Assembly: GCA_018823105.1 (NCBI GenBank)
Contig: JAHJJH010000224.1
Coordinates: 1 to 47,077, forward strand
Source of the DNA: Verrucomicrobiota bacterium
GTDB lineage: Bacteria; Verrucomicrobiota; Kiritimatiellia; CAIQIC01; JAGNIJ01
Length of the DNA: 47,077 nt
Reading direction: 5' to 3'
Shown here: piece after piece, positions 1 through 7,976 of the stretch
Layout of the letters: the number at the start of each line of letters is the position of its first letter
Position numbering within the stretch: position 1 is the first letter of the stretch
Translations under genes and position numbers: made by a program
The notes under the pieces: generated by a model
What the model was told of the DNA's origin: nothing
The model's input: only the letters and a program-made list of their open reading frames with translations
Databases searched by the model: none

Positions 1-1113
1 GTGGTCCTCGGACTGGTGAGCCTCCTGCTCTACATCCTCTGGTTGTTGCGTCGCCACCCGCCCATCCCCCGCCCCCCGCGCGTGACGGGGCGCGAATCCG
101 ATCACACACGCATGGGGCGGTACTGCCGCTACCTGGTCAGCTACCTCCAGCACCTGGCCACGAATCCCAACCTGCCGGAAGACCGCCGGGCGGCCTTGCG
201 GGAGGGCGCCCGTGAAATCCGCGACGTGCTCTCCGCGCACCCGCTGAACGAGGACCTGGCCCGAACCATCCTGAAAACCGAGGAGCAGGTTGTGCTCCCG
301 GCCCTGGCCGCACTGAACGAGCTGGCTTCCGCCGAGGTGCGCCGGTGCGTGCGCGACGTGATGCTGGGCGTGACGTTGAGCCCCTACCAGGCGCTCGACC
401 TGGTCGTGGTGCTCTACCGCAACCTGGCGATGACGAACCGGCTGGTCCGCCTCTACCACGGCCGCCCCTCGCCGGGCGACGCCTGGCGCATGCTCCGTGA
501 CATCCTGATGACCGTGGCCACCGTGAACGCGCTGAACTTGAGCCGCAAGCTGTTCGCCAGCCTGCTCTCGGAGGTGCCGCTGCTCGGGCGCGTGGTGGAA
601 GGCATCGGCCAGGGGCTCGGCGCCGGGTTGATGACTTCCATCACCGGGCACACGGCCATGGACCGCTGCACGGCGTTCCGCGGATGGAACGCCGAGGAGG
701 AACGCCGATCCCTCGGGCATCGCATGGCCGGGTTCCTCACGGATGTCCGGGACCTGTTCACGAAAGATCTTCTCCCACAACTGAAGGGACTGATCCGCGC
801 CGGGGCGCAACCCGGCACGGCGGACCAGCCGGGTTTCTGGGATGCCATCGCCCGCGGCGTTGGTTCGGCGGTGGACCTGACCGCCCGGGTGGCCGACACG
901 CTGGTGCTCCAACCCGTCGTCGCGGTCGGCACCGGGGTGGTGCAGGCCGGGACGTACCTGACGCGGGGCGCGGTCCAAGCGGGGCAGACGGCCGTCCGCG
1001 CGACGCGGCGGCGGGTCAAGCGGGCCGGCGGCGGCGTCGGCCGCGTCTTTCGCACGTTCGGGCAGCGGCTTTATTACCTCTTTCGCGCCCCGCGCTTTTT
1101 CGATGGACCTTGA
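1..1113 (+). CDS. DUF697/YcjF-like membrane protein, probably 5'-truncated by the window edge
   Basis: The frame is open from the first base. The GTG at base 1 may be internal, so the N-terminus is uncertain. The visible 370 residues begin with a hydrophobic segment (about residues 2-16) followed by a basic proline-rich stretch. A helical region follows. Around residues 125-220 comes a segment resembling the DUF697/YcjF family: 'ALDLVVVLYRNLAMTNRLVRL', then a GRP turn, then a glycine-rich hydrophobic hairpin 'EGIGQGLGAGLMTSITGHTA'. The C-terminus is strongly basic. DUF697 domains often occur in membrane proteins associated with GTPases, but their biochemical role is not settled. The stop overlaps the start of the glgX-type gene, so the two are probably co-transcribed. 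The family call rests on pattern resemblance only. Confidence 0.6.
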   Translation: MVLGLVSLLLYILWLLRRHPPIPRPPRVTGRESDHTRMGRYCRYLVSYLQHLATNPNLPEDRRAALREGAREIRDVLSAHPLNEDLARTILKTEEQVVLPALAALNELASAEVRRCVRDVMLGVTLSPYQALDLVVVLYRNLAMTNRLVRLYHGRPSPGDAWRMLRDILMTVATVNALNLSRKLFASLLSEVPLLGRVVEGIGQGLGAGLMTSITGHTAMDRCTAFRGWNAEEERRSLGHRMAGFLTDVRDLFTKDLLPQLKGLIRAGAQPGTADQPGFWDAIARGVGSAVDLTARVADTLVLQPVVAVGTGVVQAGTYLTRGAVQAGQTAVRATRRRVKRAGGGVGRVFRTFGQRLYYLFRAPRFFDGP

Positions 1114-3232
1114 TGACAATCCCATGAAGAAACAGTCCGCCACCCATCTTCTGCCCAGCACGCCCCTGCTGGTGCCATACGGGGCGCACGTAGTGGAAAA
1201 AGGGGTGCAGTTCACGCTCTTCAGCCGGCACGCCACGCGCGTGTGGCTGATGCTCTTCGACAACCCGGACGATACCGAGCCCGTGGAGGAATTCGAGCTG
1301 ACCTCCGACCGCAACCGCATCGGCGACATCTGGCACCTGCACGTCGAGGACGCGCGGGAGGGCCAGTTCTACCTCTACCGGATGGAGGGCCGGACGCCCA
1401 AGGGCGTGGCCAATTTCTTCGACCCCGAACAGTGGCTCCTGGACCCCTACGCGCTGGCCGTAGCCGGCGCGCCGAAATGGGAGGACACCCGGGGCCTGGC
1501 GCCGGGTGTCGTGCCTCGCCACGGACCGCTCTTTCCCAAGGGCGTCATCGTGCGCGACGATTTTGACTGGTCGAAGGACCGGACGCTGCGCGTCCCGCTC
1601 GCCGACACGGTGATCTACGAGATGCACCTGCGCGGCTACACGGCGCACGCCTCGTCGGGCGTCAAGGCCCCCGGGACGTACCGCGGGCTCATTGAAAAAA
1701 TCCCCTACCTGCGCGACCTGGGCGTGACGGCCGTCGAACTGCTGCCGATCCAGGAATTCAACGAGATGGAGTACTACCAGGCCAACGACGCGCGGCGCGA
1801 CCTGCGCAATTTCTGGGGATACAGTACGCTGGCGTTCTTCGCCCCCAACGGGCGGTACGCGCAGGACGGCGTGGTCGGGCGGCAGGTCCGGGAGTTCAAG
1901 AAGATGGTCATGGCCCTGCACCAGGCCGGCCTGGAGGTTATCCTCGACGTGGTCTTCAATCACACCGCCGAGAACGGCGACGGCGGACCCACCTACTCGT
2001 TCCGCGGCATTGACAACTCGATTTTTTACCTGATGGAGGAGAACCGGCCGCACTACAAGAACTTCTCGGGCTGCGGCAACACGGTGAACAGCAACCACCC
2101 GGTCGTCCGCGATTTCATCCTCAACTGCCTGCGCTACTGGGTCCTGCACATGCACGTGGACGGATTCCGGTTCGACCTCGCCAGCATCCTGGCTCGCGGC
2201 GCGGACGGGGAGTTGCTGCCCGACCCGCCCATCGTGGAACACATCGCCGAGGACCCCGCCCTGCGCGATACCAAAATCATCGCCGAGGCCTGGGACGCCG
2301 CGGGCGCCTACCAGGTCGGCACCTTCCCCAACGAGCGCTGGTCCGAGTGGAACGGCCTGTTCCGGGACGACATCCGCCGCTACTGGAAAGGCGAGGCCGG
2401 GATGCTGGGCCGTCTCGCCATGCGCCTGACCGGCAGCGCGGATCTCTACGACAAGAGCGGCCAGACCCCGAGGAAGAGCATCAACTTCGTCACCTGCCAC
2501 GACGGGTTCACCCTCCGGGACCTCGTTTCCTACGAGCGCAAACATAACGAGGCCAACGGAGAGCAGAACCGGGACGGCGAGCGCCACAACCACAGCCGCC
2601 ACTATGGCGAGGAGGGCCCCACCCGCGATCCGGAAATCAACGCCGTGCGCAGCCGCCAGCAGAAAAACCTCCTGGCGACGCTCTTCCTTTCCATGGGCGT
2701 GCCCATGGTGCTCGCCGGGGACGAGTTCTCGCGCACCCAGAGGGGCAACAACAACGCCTATTGCCAGGACAACAAGATCAACTGGGTGAACTGGGAGCTG
2801 CTCCAGGAGAACCAGGCCCTCCATGCCTTCGTGAAGAGGCTGATCGCATTCCGCAAGGCGCACCCGTCGCTGCGCCGGACGCGGTTCCTGGGCGGAAAGC
2901 AGCCCGAGGCGACCAACGCAGACATCGCCTGGCATGGCGTCAACGGGCGCGCCCCCGATTGGGAGAAGGACTTTGCCGTGGCCTGCCTGTTGAACGGGCG
3001 GGCCGAGCATACGGGCGGCCCCGAGGACGACGACAGCCTCTTCATGATCTTCAACGCCGGCGAGGAACCTGCCACTTTCCTCATCCCGCCGCCGCCCGAC
3101 AAGCCCTGGACCCTGGCCCTGACCACCGAGGAGCATCCGCCCATGTGGTATCGCGCGAAGGGCGTATTCACCGCCGACGCGCGGTCGGTCACCGCCCTCG
3201 CCTCCGCGCCCTTCCGCCGGTTCTGGCGGTGA
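1103..3232 (+). CDS. glgX: Glycogen debranching enzyme, GlgX/isoamylase type (GH13)
   Basis: This enzyme hydrolyses alpha-1,6 branches in glycogen or limit dextrins in the cytoplasm. An N-terminal CBM48-like beta domain (about residues 15-130, 'GVQFTLFSRHATRVWLMLF') precedes the TIM barrel. The GH13 regions are clear: 'ILDVVFNHTA' (region I), 'HVDGFRFDLASIL' with the nucleophile near residue 358, 'IIAEAWD' with the acid/base Glu, and 'NFVTCHDGFTL' with the third Asp. 'GDEFSRTQRGNNNAYCQD' is typical of GlgX-like enzymes. The 709-residue length is normal for the family and no signal peptide is visible. The ATG at 1103 overlaps the upstream stop by 11 nt; a second in-frame ATG at 1124 (MKKQSATHL) is equally possible, and neither has a strong ribosome site. 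No other glycogen gene is adjacent, though two further GH13 enzymes lie in the window. Confidence 0.93.
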   Translation: MDLDDNPMKKQSATHLLPSTPLLVPYGAHVVEKGVQFTLFSRHATRVWLMLFDNPDDTEPVEEFELTSDRNRIGDIWHLHVEDAREGQFYLYRMEGRTPKGVANFFDPEQWLLDPYALAVAGAPKWEDTRGLAPGVVPRHGPLFPKGVIVRDDFDWSKDRTLRVPLADTVIYEMHLRGYTAHASSGVKAPGTYRGLIEKIPYLRDLGVTAVELLPIQEFNEMEYYQANDARRDLRNFWGYSTLAFFAPNGRYAQDGVVGRQVREFKKMVMALHQAGLEVILDVVFNHTAENGDGGPTYSFRGIDNSIFYLMEENRPHYKNFSGCGNTVNSNHPVVRDFILNCLRYWVLHMHVDGFRFDLASILARGADGELLPDPPIVEHIAEDPALRDTKIIAEAWDAAGAYQVGTFPNERWSEWNGLFRDDIRRYWKGEAGMLGRLAMRLTGSADLYDKSGQTPRKSINFVTCHDGFTLRDLVSYERKHNEANGEQNRDGERHNHSRHYGEEGPTRDPEINAVRSRQQKNLLATLFLSMGVPMVLAGDEFSRTQRGNNNAYCQDNKINWVNWELLQENQALHAFVKRLIAFRKAHPSLRRTRFLGGKQPEATNADIAWHGVNGRAPDWEKDFAVACLLNGRAEHTGGPEDDDSLFMIFNAGEEPATFLIPPPPDKPWTLALTTEEHPPMWYRAKGVFTADARSVTALASAPFRRFWR

Positions 3233-3263
3233 GGGAAGAAACAACATCCGAGAGGTCGGGGCG

Positions 3264-3339
3264 TGTCATGCCGAGCCTGTCGAGGCATCTCCGCCATGAA
3301 CAGCATATCGGAGATCCCTCGACTTCGCTCGGGATGACA
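3264..3339. repeat. Intergenic inverted repeat of the TGTCAT...ATGACA type
   Basis: A long imperfect inverted repeat sits between the convergent glgX-type and cutA genes. The left arm begins TGTCATGCCGAGCCTGTCGA. The right arm ends CGACTTCGCTCGGGATGACA. The centre contains CTCCG/CGGAG. The arms resemble the very widespread bacterial intergenic motif related to 'TCATCCTGAGCGAAG'. It probably folds as a hairpin and may terminate transcription from both sides. Confidence 0.7.
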
Positions 3340-3351
3340 GCGCAACCGACA

Positions 3352-3705
3352 TCAGGCATTGGACGTTTTTTCCCGGCGTGCTTTGGCGACCGTCCGCGTC
3401 TCTGCCGCGATCCATTCCAGGAACGGAGGATGCCCCCTGGACAGCGGCCAGGCGACAATGCACGGGACTTCGTAACTGTGTTGTTTTTTAATCGCGCCAA
3501 TCAGTGCTTCAACGCGCCGCTCTTGTGTCTTCGCCAGCACGGCCACTTCGCGCCCGTCTTCGACGATGCCCCGCCAACGATAGATCGAACGGATCCCGGC
3601 CAGGATATTTACGCATGCCGCCAGACGCCGCTGGACGACGGCACGTCCGATTTTCCGGGCCTCTGTCATTGTGCCGGCCGTGAAATAGACCATCCAGATT
3701 TTCAT
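3352..3705 (-). CDS. cutA: Divalent-cation tolerance protein CutA
   Basis: This is a small cytoplasmic trimeric protein of the CutA1 family, linked to copper and divalent-metal tolerance although its mechanism is unclear. Family hallmarks run in order: 'VYFTAGTMTEARKIGRAVVQ' near the start, 'RRLAACVNIL', 'IRSIYRWRGIVEDGREV', 'LAKTQER' and 'HSYEVPCIVAWPLSRG'. The start was placed at the ATG at 3705 (MKIWMVYF) because the conserved fold begins there. The frame is open upstream to 3759 but that extension does not look like the family. The length, about 117 residues, is typical. The gene is convergent with the glgX-type gene and stands alone. Confidence 0.93.
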   Translation of the reverse strand: MKIWMVYFTAGTMTEARKIGRAVVQRRLAACVNILAGIRSIYRWRGIVEDGREVAVLAKTQERRVEALIGAIKKQHSYEVPCIVAWPLSRGHPPFLEWIAAETRTVAKARREKTSNA

Positions 3706-3877
3706 AAAAACCCCTGTCTTTCTCGACCCTTCATTATCACTTTTTAGAATGCGTGGCAACGCCGAGCAGGGCCGTACCTAGTAAATAGAGAAATAGCCTG
3801 TAAATCAAATGGTAATGGCGCCGGCGAGCAGGTAGCGGCCTCTTGGTACGGAAGTTGCGTTAATAATTCTGGGGTAT

Positions 3878-4465
3878 ATGAAGAAGGCATCCAGAATTGT
3901 GACCTTTTTGTTCCTCGCGCTTTTCGGGGCCGGGTGCGCCAGCATGCCCGCCCCCTATAAACCGGCAACAGAGGGCCGAATCAACAATGCCGAACGCGAC
4001 GTCGCTTTGGAAATCAGACTCGACACCGAGACCCCCGTCATCGCCATCGGCGATCCGATTTTTCTGATTGTAACGATCCGGAATGTCGGACCGAACCGCG
4101 TATGGCTGCCCCAGCAGCCCACCGTGTTGATCAGCTGGATTTACCCCGACGGCATACACGACAATTTCCTGAAGGAACTGCGCGAAGAAGAACGTTTGGC
4201 GCCTCACCAGCTCGTCTGCCTTGAACCGAACCAGCAGATATCGCAACGCGTCGAGGTGCGCACCTACTACTTCGATCGGCTGGGCGTCACGGAGTTCCGG
4301 GCCCTGTTGCACACAGGCCGCAACACGAATCCGGACACCGGGCCGACCTGGATGGGGCGGCTGCAATCGAATTCCTTCGGCGTCCGCATCGAGCGGCGCA
4401 CTAAAAAAAAGATGTCCGATTTCCGTATCGTGAATGGCGACGCCCCTGACCAGCCGGATGCGTAA
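3878..4465 (+). CDS. Predicted lipoprotein of unknown function
   Basis: The product has 195 residues. It begins with MKKASRIV, a hydrophobic core, and the lipobox LFGAGC, so it should be lipidated at Cys19 after signal peptidase II cleavage. The mature part reads as one beta-rich domain: 'LEIRLDTETPVIAIGDPIFLIVTIRNVGP' resembles an Ig-like or BsuPI-like fold, where a strand pair precedes 'NVG'. This is followed by 'WIYPDG' and 'VEVRTYYFDRLGVTEFRALL'. I do not recognise a specific family. The ATG at 3878 is preceded by GGGG at a usable distance. The gene stands alone and is followed by a hairpin repeat (4470-4542) that probably ends the transcript. Confidence 0.8.
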   Translation: MKKASRIVTFLFLALFGAGCASMPAPYKPATEGRINNAERDVALEIRLDTETPVIAIGDPIFLIVTIRNVGPNRVWLPQQPTVLISWIYPDGIHDNFLKELREEERLAPHQLVCLEPNQQISQRVEVRTYYFDRLGVTEFRALLHTGRNTNPDTGPTWMGRLQSNSFGVRIERRTKKKMSDFRIVNGDAPDQPDA

Positions 4466-4469
4466 AATT

Positions 4470-4542
4470 CTCCGGCGGCGGAGCGCCGGAGCTACAGATT
4501 GTTTCGGTGTTCACCTGTAGTTCCGCCGCTCTGTCGGCGGAA
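4470..4542. repeat. REP-like hairpin pair with CTACAG/CTGTAG feet
   Basis: Hairpin one has arms CTCCGGCG (4470-4477) and CGCCGGAG (4484-4491). It is followed directly by CTACAG (4492-4497), which pairs with CTGTAG (4515-4520). Hairpin two follows, with arms TTCCGCCG (4521-4528) and CGGCGGAA (4535-4542). The same head-to-head layout recurs at 13586-13640, so this looks like a dispersed BIME-like element. It lies between two convergent genes and could act as a bidirectional terminator. Confidence 0.75.
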
Positions 4543-4556
4543 AGCAGAAGGGGCAT

Positions 4557-6296
4557 TCATGTCAACGTCACGCCCAGCGCCAGCACCTTCCATCCGCGCG
4601 CGGGAATGACCAGTTTGTCGGCGCGCACAGGCCTGTCCGTCCACAGATCGCGCGCCGCCCGTTCAAGACGATGTGAAACCGGCAGGTCTCCCGCGTTCAG
4701 CAACACGCGAATGACTTGCCGACGGTCATAACGCTCGAAGGCCAGCAGGCGCTCGTGCCCCGCGTCCAGCCAGCGAAGCCGTCCGCGTCGCAAGACCCGG
4801 TGCGCTTTCCGCAGGGCGATGGCGTGGCGTACAAAGGCCCGCAGTTCGAGGTCCGGTTCCCGCGGCGCGGCCGGGCAACTGCCCCGCGGTGTGTGAGTTT
4901 CCGGTTGGTGCCGGATATCACCCCAGCCCATGGGCTGGCGGTTGTCCGGATCGTTGGCCCCCCACATCCCGACCTCGGTCCCGTAGTAGAGCATCGGCGC
5001 GCCCAGGCCGGTCATCTGGAAAACGATCATCTGTCGCAGCGCGGCCAGCGCGCGCGGCCCCGGTCGCGTGGTCTTGAGATCCGGATTGGAATGCGCCCGC
5101 GGGAAATTGAAGTAGCTGTCCCAGTCCGGGAACGGCGGACAGGCGTTCTCCAGCAGCGTCAGGACGCGGCCGGTGTCGTGCGAATCCAGCAGGTTTTGCA
5201 ACGCGTAATTCACCGGGCGTGGGTACCGCCGCCAGAGCTCGTTGAGCCTTTTCTGCAATTCGGCGGCGGGCAGGGGGCGTTCGGAGGGCGAGAAAAAACC
5301 GAGCGTCGGATACAGCCACATGTAGTTCATCACGGCATCGAACTCATCGCCCCGGAGGAACTCGTCTGCGTAGCCCACGACCTCGCCCGTCGTGTAGGCC
5401 CGCGGATTGATCTTTTTCACGTGCCGGGCCCAGCTTTTCCAGAAACCGTGCGGCACGCAGAAGGCGACGTCCAGCCGCCAGCCGTCCACGCCGTCGGATG
5501 GATCGCCGTCGCCGTCCGGATCCATCCAGCGGCGCGTGATGGCGAAGAGGTAGTCGCGCACGGGTTTCGCCAGCGTGGTTTTTGTACGCGCCAGTTCCGG
5601 CAGCCCGGCGTGGTCGAACCAGCCCTGGTAGTCGAACGTGCCGTCGGCGCGCCATTCCTTGATGCGAAACCAGTCCTGGTAACGCGACGCGCGCCCGTTT
5701 GTCACCAGGTCGCGGAACGCGAAAAAGTGCGTGCCAACGTGGTTGAACACCCCGTCGAGGATGATGCGCATTCCGCGGTGATGCACCTCCGCGACCAGGT
5801 CCACAAGATAGCGGTCCGCCGCGGTCCATATCCACGTCTTCGGGTCCTCCGTCTCGCACGCGGCGGCGAGGAGGGCCAGGTCGCCCTCGCGGTCGGGGCC
5901 GAGGGTCGGGTCCACGTGATGCAGGCAGGCGGCATCGTACTTGTGCAGCGACGGCGCCATGAAGATCGGGTTCAGGTAGATCGCGTTGACGCCGAGGTCC
6001 TGGAGGTAATCCAGCTTCCCGCGCAATCCGACGAGGTCGCCGCCGAACCGGCGCTGATACACGGAACGATAGAACGCACCCGACAGCTTTTCCCAAGCCG
6101 CCCGATCGTACCAGTCCATGCCCCATGGCGAGACCTTCCAGCCCGGGACCGGGTTGCCGCCAATGTCTTCAGGGCGCGGATTGCTGGACGGGCAGCCGTT
6201 CCGGAACCGCTCCGGGAACACCTGGTACCAGATCGCATCCGCCGCCCAATCCGGCACCCGGCTTTTCGGTTTCACCGCGCGCGGGGCTCGTTTCAT
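4557..6296 (-). CDS. GH13 alpha-glucanase, cyclomaltodextrinase/neopullulanase-like
   Basis: This is an alpha-amylase superfamily hydrolase acting on maltodextrins or cyclodextrins. No signal peptide is visible, so it is probably cytoplasmic. It opens with 'WAADAIWYQVFPERFRNG', typical of the neopullulanase/cyclomaltodextrinase group. The conserved regions are 'IILDGVFNHVG', 'GVDGWRLDVAF' (nucleophile Asp276), 'TTGEVVG' (acid/base Glu305) and 'LLDSHDTGR' (Asp374). There is no N-terminal CBM34-like domain, so it is a short member of about 579 residues. The start was set at ATG 6296 (MKRAPRAV). GGAGG at 6304-6308 is seven bases from it but only one base from the alternative ATG at 6302. A strong promoter lies just upstream. 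The exact substrate cannot be fixed from the sequence. Confidence 0.9.
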   Translation of the reverse strand: MKRAPRAVKPKSRVPDWAADAIWYQVFPERFRNGCPSSNPRPEDIGGNPVPGWKVSPWGMDWYDRAAWEKLSGAFYRSVYQRRFGGDLVGLRGKLDYLQDLGVNAIYLNPIFMAPSLHKYDAACLHHVDPTLGPDREGDLALLAAACETEDPKTWIWTAADRYLVDLVAEVHHRGMRIILDGVFNHVGTHFFAFRDLVTNGRASRYQDWFRIKEWRADGTFDYQGWFDHAGLPELARTKTTLAKPVRDYLFAITRRWMDPDGDGDPSDGVDGWRLDVAFCVPHGFWKSWARHVKKINPRAYTTGEVVGYADEFLRGDEFDAVMNYMWLYPTLGFFSPSERPLPAAELQKRLNELWRRYPRPVNYALQNLLDSHDTGRVLTLLENACPPFPDWDSYFNFPRAHSNPDLKTTRPGPRALAALRQMIVFQMTGLGAPMLYYGTEVGMWGANDPDNRQPMGWGDIRHQPETHTPRGSCPAAPREPDLELRAFVRHAIALRKAHRVLRRGRLRWLDAGHERLLAFERYDRRQVIRVLLNAGDLPVSHRLERAARDLWTDRPVRADKLVIPARGWKVLALGVTLT

Positions 6297-6323
6297 CGCC
6301 ATTCCTCCGGGAAATGGGGCGGC

Positions 6324-6351
6324 ATTATACGCGGCCCCGGGGGGGCGTCAA
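6324..6351 (-). promoter_or_regulatory. Strong sigma70-type promoter for the GH13 gene
   Basis: Reading the minus strand, TTGACG (6346-6351) is followed after 16 bases by a perfect TATAAT (6324-6329). The Shine-Dalgarno GGAGG comes about 20 bases further on, before the ATG at 6296. A closely similar leader occurs at 10195-10250. Confidence 0.8.
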
Positions 6352-6396
6352 CGAAAGCCCAAGAGTTCCCGCCATGCGGCCGATCACACCGTGGCA

Positions 6397-6425
6397 TTGA
6401 ACAATGGGAAGAACTGACATAAAAC
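6397..6425 (+). promoter_or_regulatory. Possible promoter for the polysaccharide group
   Basis: TTGAAC (6397-6402), 17 bases, then TAAAAC (6420-6425): four of six matches in each box. It would start a leader of roughly 100 bases before the ATG at 6535. The prediction is by consensus only. Confidence 0.35.
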
Positions 6426-6534
6426 TTGGTGACGCCGATGGGGGCAGGTCAACTTGGGCGGAATCACGCGTGTCGCCACGAGCGCAATGGCGACCGGATA
6501 AGGACATGCGGCTCCCGGCTTTGGGCCACACATT

Positions 6535-7872
6535 ATGAGGCTGCGCCATCTCGATCTGGAGGTTCTTCGGATCTTTGCCTCGATCGCGGCGACGCGCGTT
6601 GTGGACGCCGCCGCACTGGCGCGGATTCAGACCCGGCGGCTGAGGCGGCTCGTGAGGTACGCATACCGCCACGTGCCGTTCTACCGCGACCTGTTCGAAC
6701 GGTGCGGGCTCCGGCCGGACGACGTCCGCTCCGCGCGCGACCTGTCCCGCCTGCCGGTGATCGGAACGGACGTGCCGCGCGCCCGACTGCCGGAGATGGT
6801 CTCCCGGGAAGTCGACCTCGATCGTTGCCTGCGACGGGTCACGGCGGGCACGACCGGAGCCGCTCTTCTCTGCCCGTGGACGCGGCTGGAGATGCTGCTG
6901 GACATGATGCGGTGGACGCAAGGCTACATGAGGCACGGGCTGAGGCCGTGGCACAAGCAGGCGAAAATCGGAATCCCCCCTCTGATGAACCGGCGCCCGA
7001 CGTTCCTGCAGAAGCTCGGCCTGTTTCGCCGCCGCTACTTCCCCGTGCTGGAGTCGGCCCCGGCCAAGATCGCATGGCTCCGCGAGCAACGGCCCGACGC
7101 GCTCTTCACCTGGGCCTCCTGCCTGGACGAGATCAGCCGCCAACTCGAGCGGGAAGGCGGATCGTTGTCCATCCCCCTCGTCTTCAGCGCGTCCGACATG
7201 CTGTGGCCGGACACGCGCCGCCGCGTCCACGAGCGGATGGGCGCCCGCGTGACGAACACGTACGGCTCGGTGGAAACCGGTCCGGCGGCCTGGGAATGCC
7301 CGGTCGGGGGCGGGTTCCACGTCCTCACCCACGAGGTGATCGTCGAGATCCTGGACGAGCGGGAGGACCGGCCGTCCAGGCGGGGCCGCCTTGTCTGCAC
7401 GCCGCTGTGGCGGTTTACCATGCCGCTGTTCCGATACGCTATCGGAGACATGGCCGAGTGGGACGACCGCCCGTGTCCTTGCGGGAGCCCGCTGCCGGTG
7501 CTGCGGAACCTGCAGGGGCGGGCCTGCGACCTGATCCAGTGGCCGCCGGGAGGCCCCTGGGTACTGGCCGCACCTCTGCTGCGCCCGATGTATGAGTCCC
7601 CCGAGGTCAGGCAGTTCCAATTCGTCCAGGAGGCGCCGGATCGTTTTCTCCTACGCGTCGTGGACGAGCCGACGTTCGGCCCGGAAACCGAGCGGCGCCT
7701 GCTCGCCGACTACCGGACCTGTTTCGACGGAAAGATGCATGTGCGGATCCGCAAGGTCGCGCGGATCCGACAGCCGCCGGAGGTCAAGTTCACGACCATC
7801 GTCACCCTGAAACGCCTGGAGGAGATCCGGATCCGGGGCGGGGATGTCGGCTGTTTTTTCGAGGACACTTGA
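6535..7872 (+). CDS. Phenylacetate-CoA ligase-like adenylate-forming enzyme (PaaK/CapK family)
   Basis: This is a 445-residue member of the AMP-forming ligase superfamily closest in pattern to PaaK and to CapK-like proteins of capsule clusters. The visible blocks are 'RYAYRHVPFYRDLFERCGL' (the family N-terminus), the phosphate loop 'VTAGTTGA', the adenine-binding 'TNTYGSVETG', 'GDMAEWDDRPCPCGSPLPVL' with a CxC pair, and a C-terminal lid. True PaaK activates phenylacetate as its CoA ester. The polysaccharide neighbours here (methyltransferase-like protein, O-antigen ligase) suggest instead acyl activation for a surface glycan. That is inference from context. No clear ribosome site precedes the ATG. 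A ten-codon open frame beginning at 6506 ends overlapping it, which may give translational coupling. Confidence 0.8.
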   Translation: MRLRHLDLEVLRIFASIAATRVVDAAALARIQTRRLRRLVRYAYRHVPFYRDLFERCGLRPDDVRSARDLSRLPVIGTDVPRARLPEMVSREVDLDRCLRRVTAGTTGAALLCPWTRLEMLLDMMRWTQGYMRHGLRPWHKQAKIGIPPLMNRRPTFLQKLGLFRRRYFPVLESAPAKIAWLREQRPDALFTWASCLDEISRQLEREGGSLSIPLVFSASDMLWPDTRRRVHERMGARVTNTYGSVETGPAAWECPVGGGFHVLTHEVIVEILDEREDRPSRRGRLVCTPLWRFTMPLFRYAIGDMAEWDDRPCPCGSPLPVLRNLQGRACDLIQWPPGGPWVLAAPLLRPMYESPEVRQFQFVQEAPDRFLLRVVDEPTFGPETERRLLADYRTCFDGKMHVRIRKVARIRQPPEVKFTTIVTLKRLEEIRIRGGDVGCFFEDT

Positions 7873-7976
7873 AATGATCGGCCTCTCGCGAGCACCATTT
7901 GCTTGCGCATCCCTGCGTTCTATGGTCAAAGGGGTTGAACATGCGCAACCGTGATCAGCAGAAGGAATAAAATCAC

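Noticed and set aside
1016..3247. A 743-codon minus-strand open frame opposite the glgX-type gene
   Set aside because: It has low-complexity Val/Gly/Arg composition and no recognisable motif, while the plus strand carries all GH13 catalytic regions.
4716..6422. A 568-codon plus-strand open frame opposite the GH13 gene
   Set aside because: It has shadow composition. The minus-strand gene has a perfect promoter, ribosome site and catalytic motifs.
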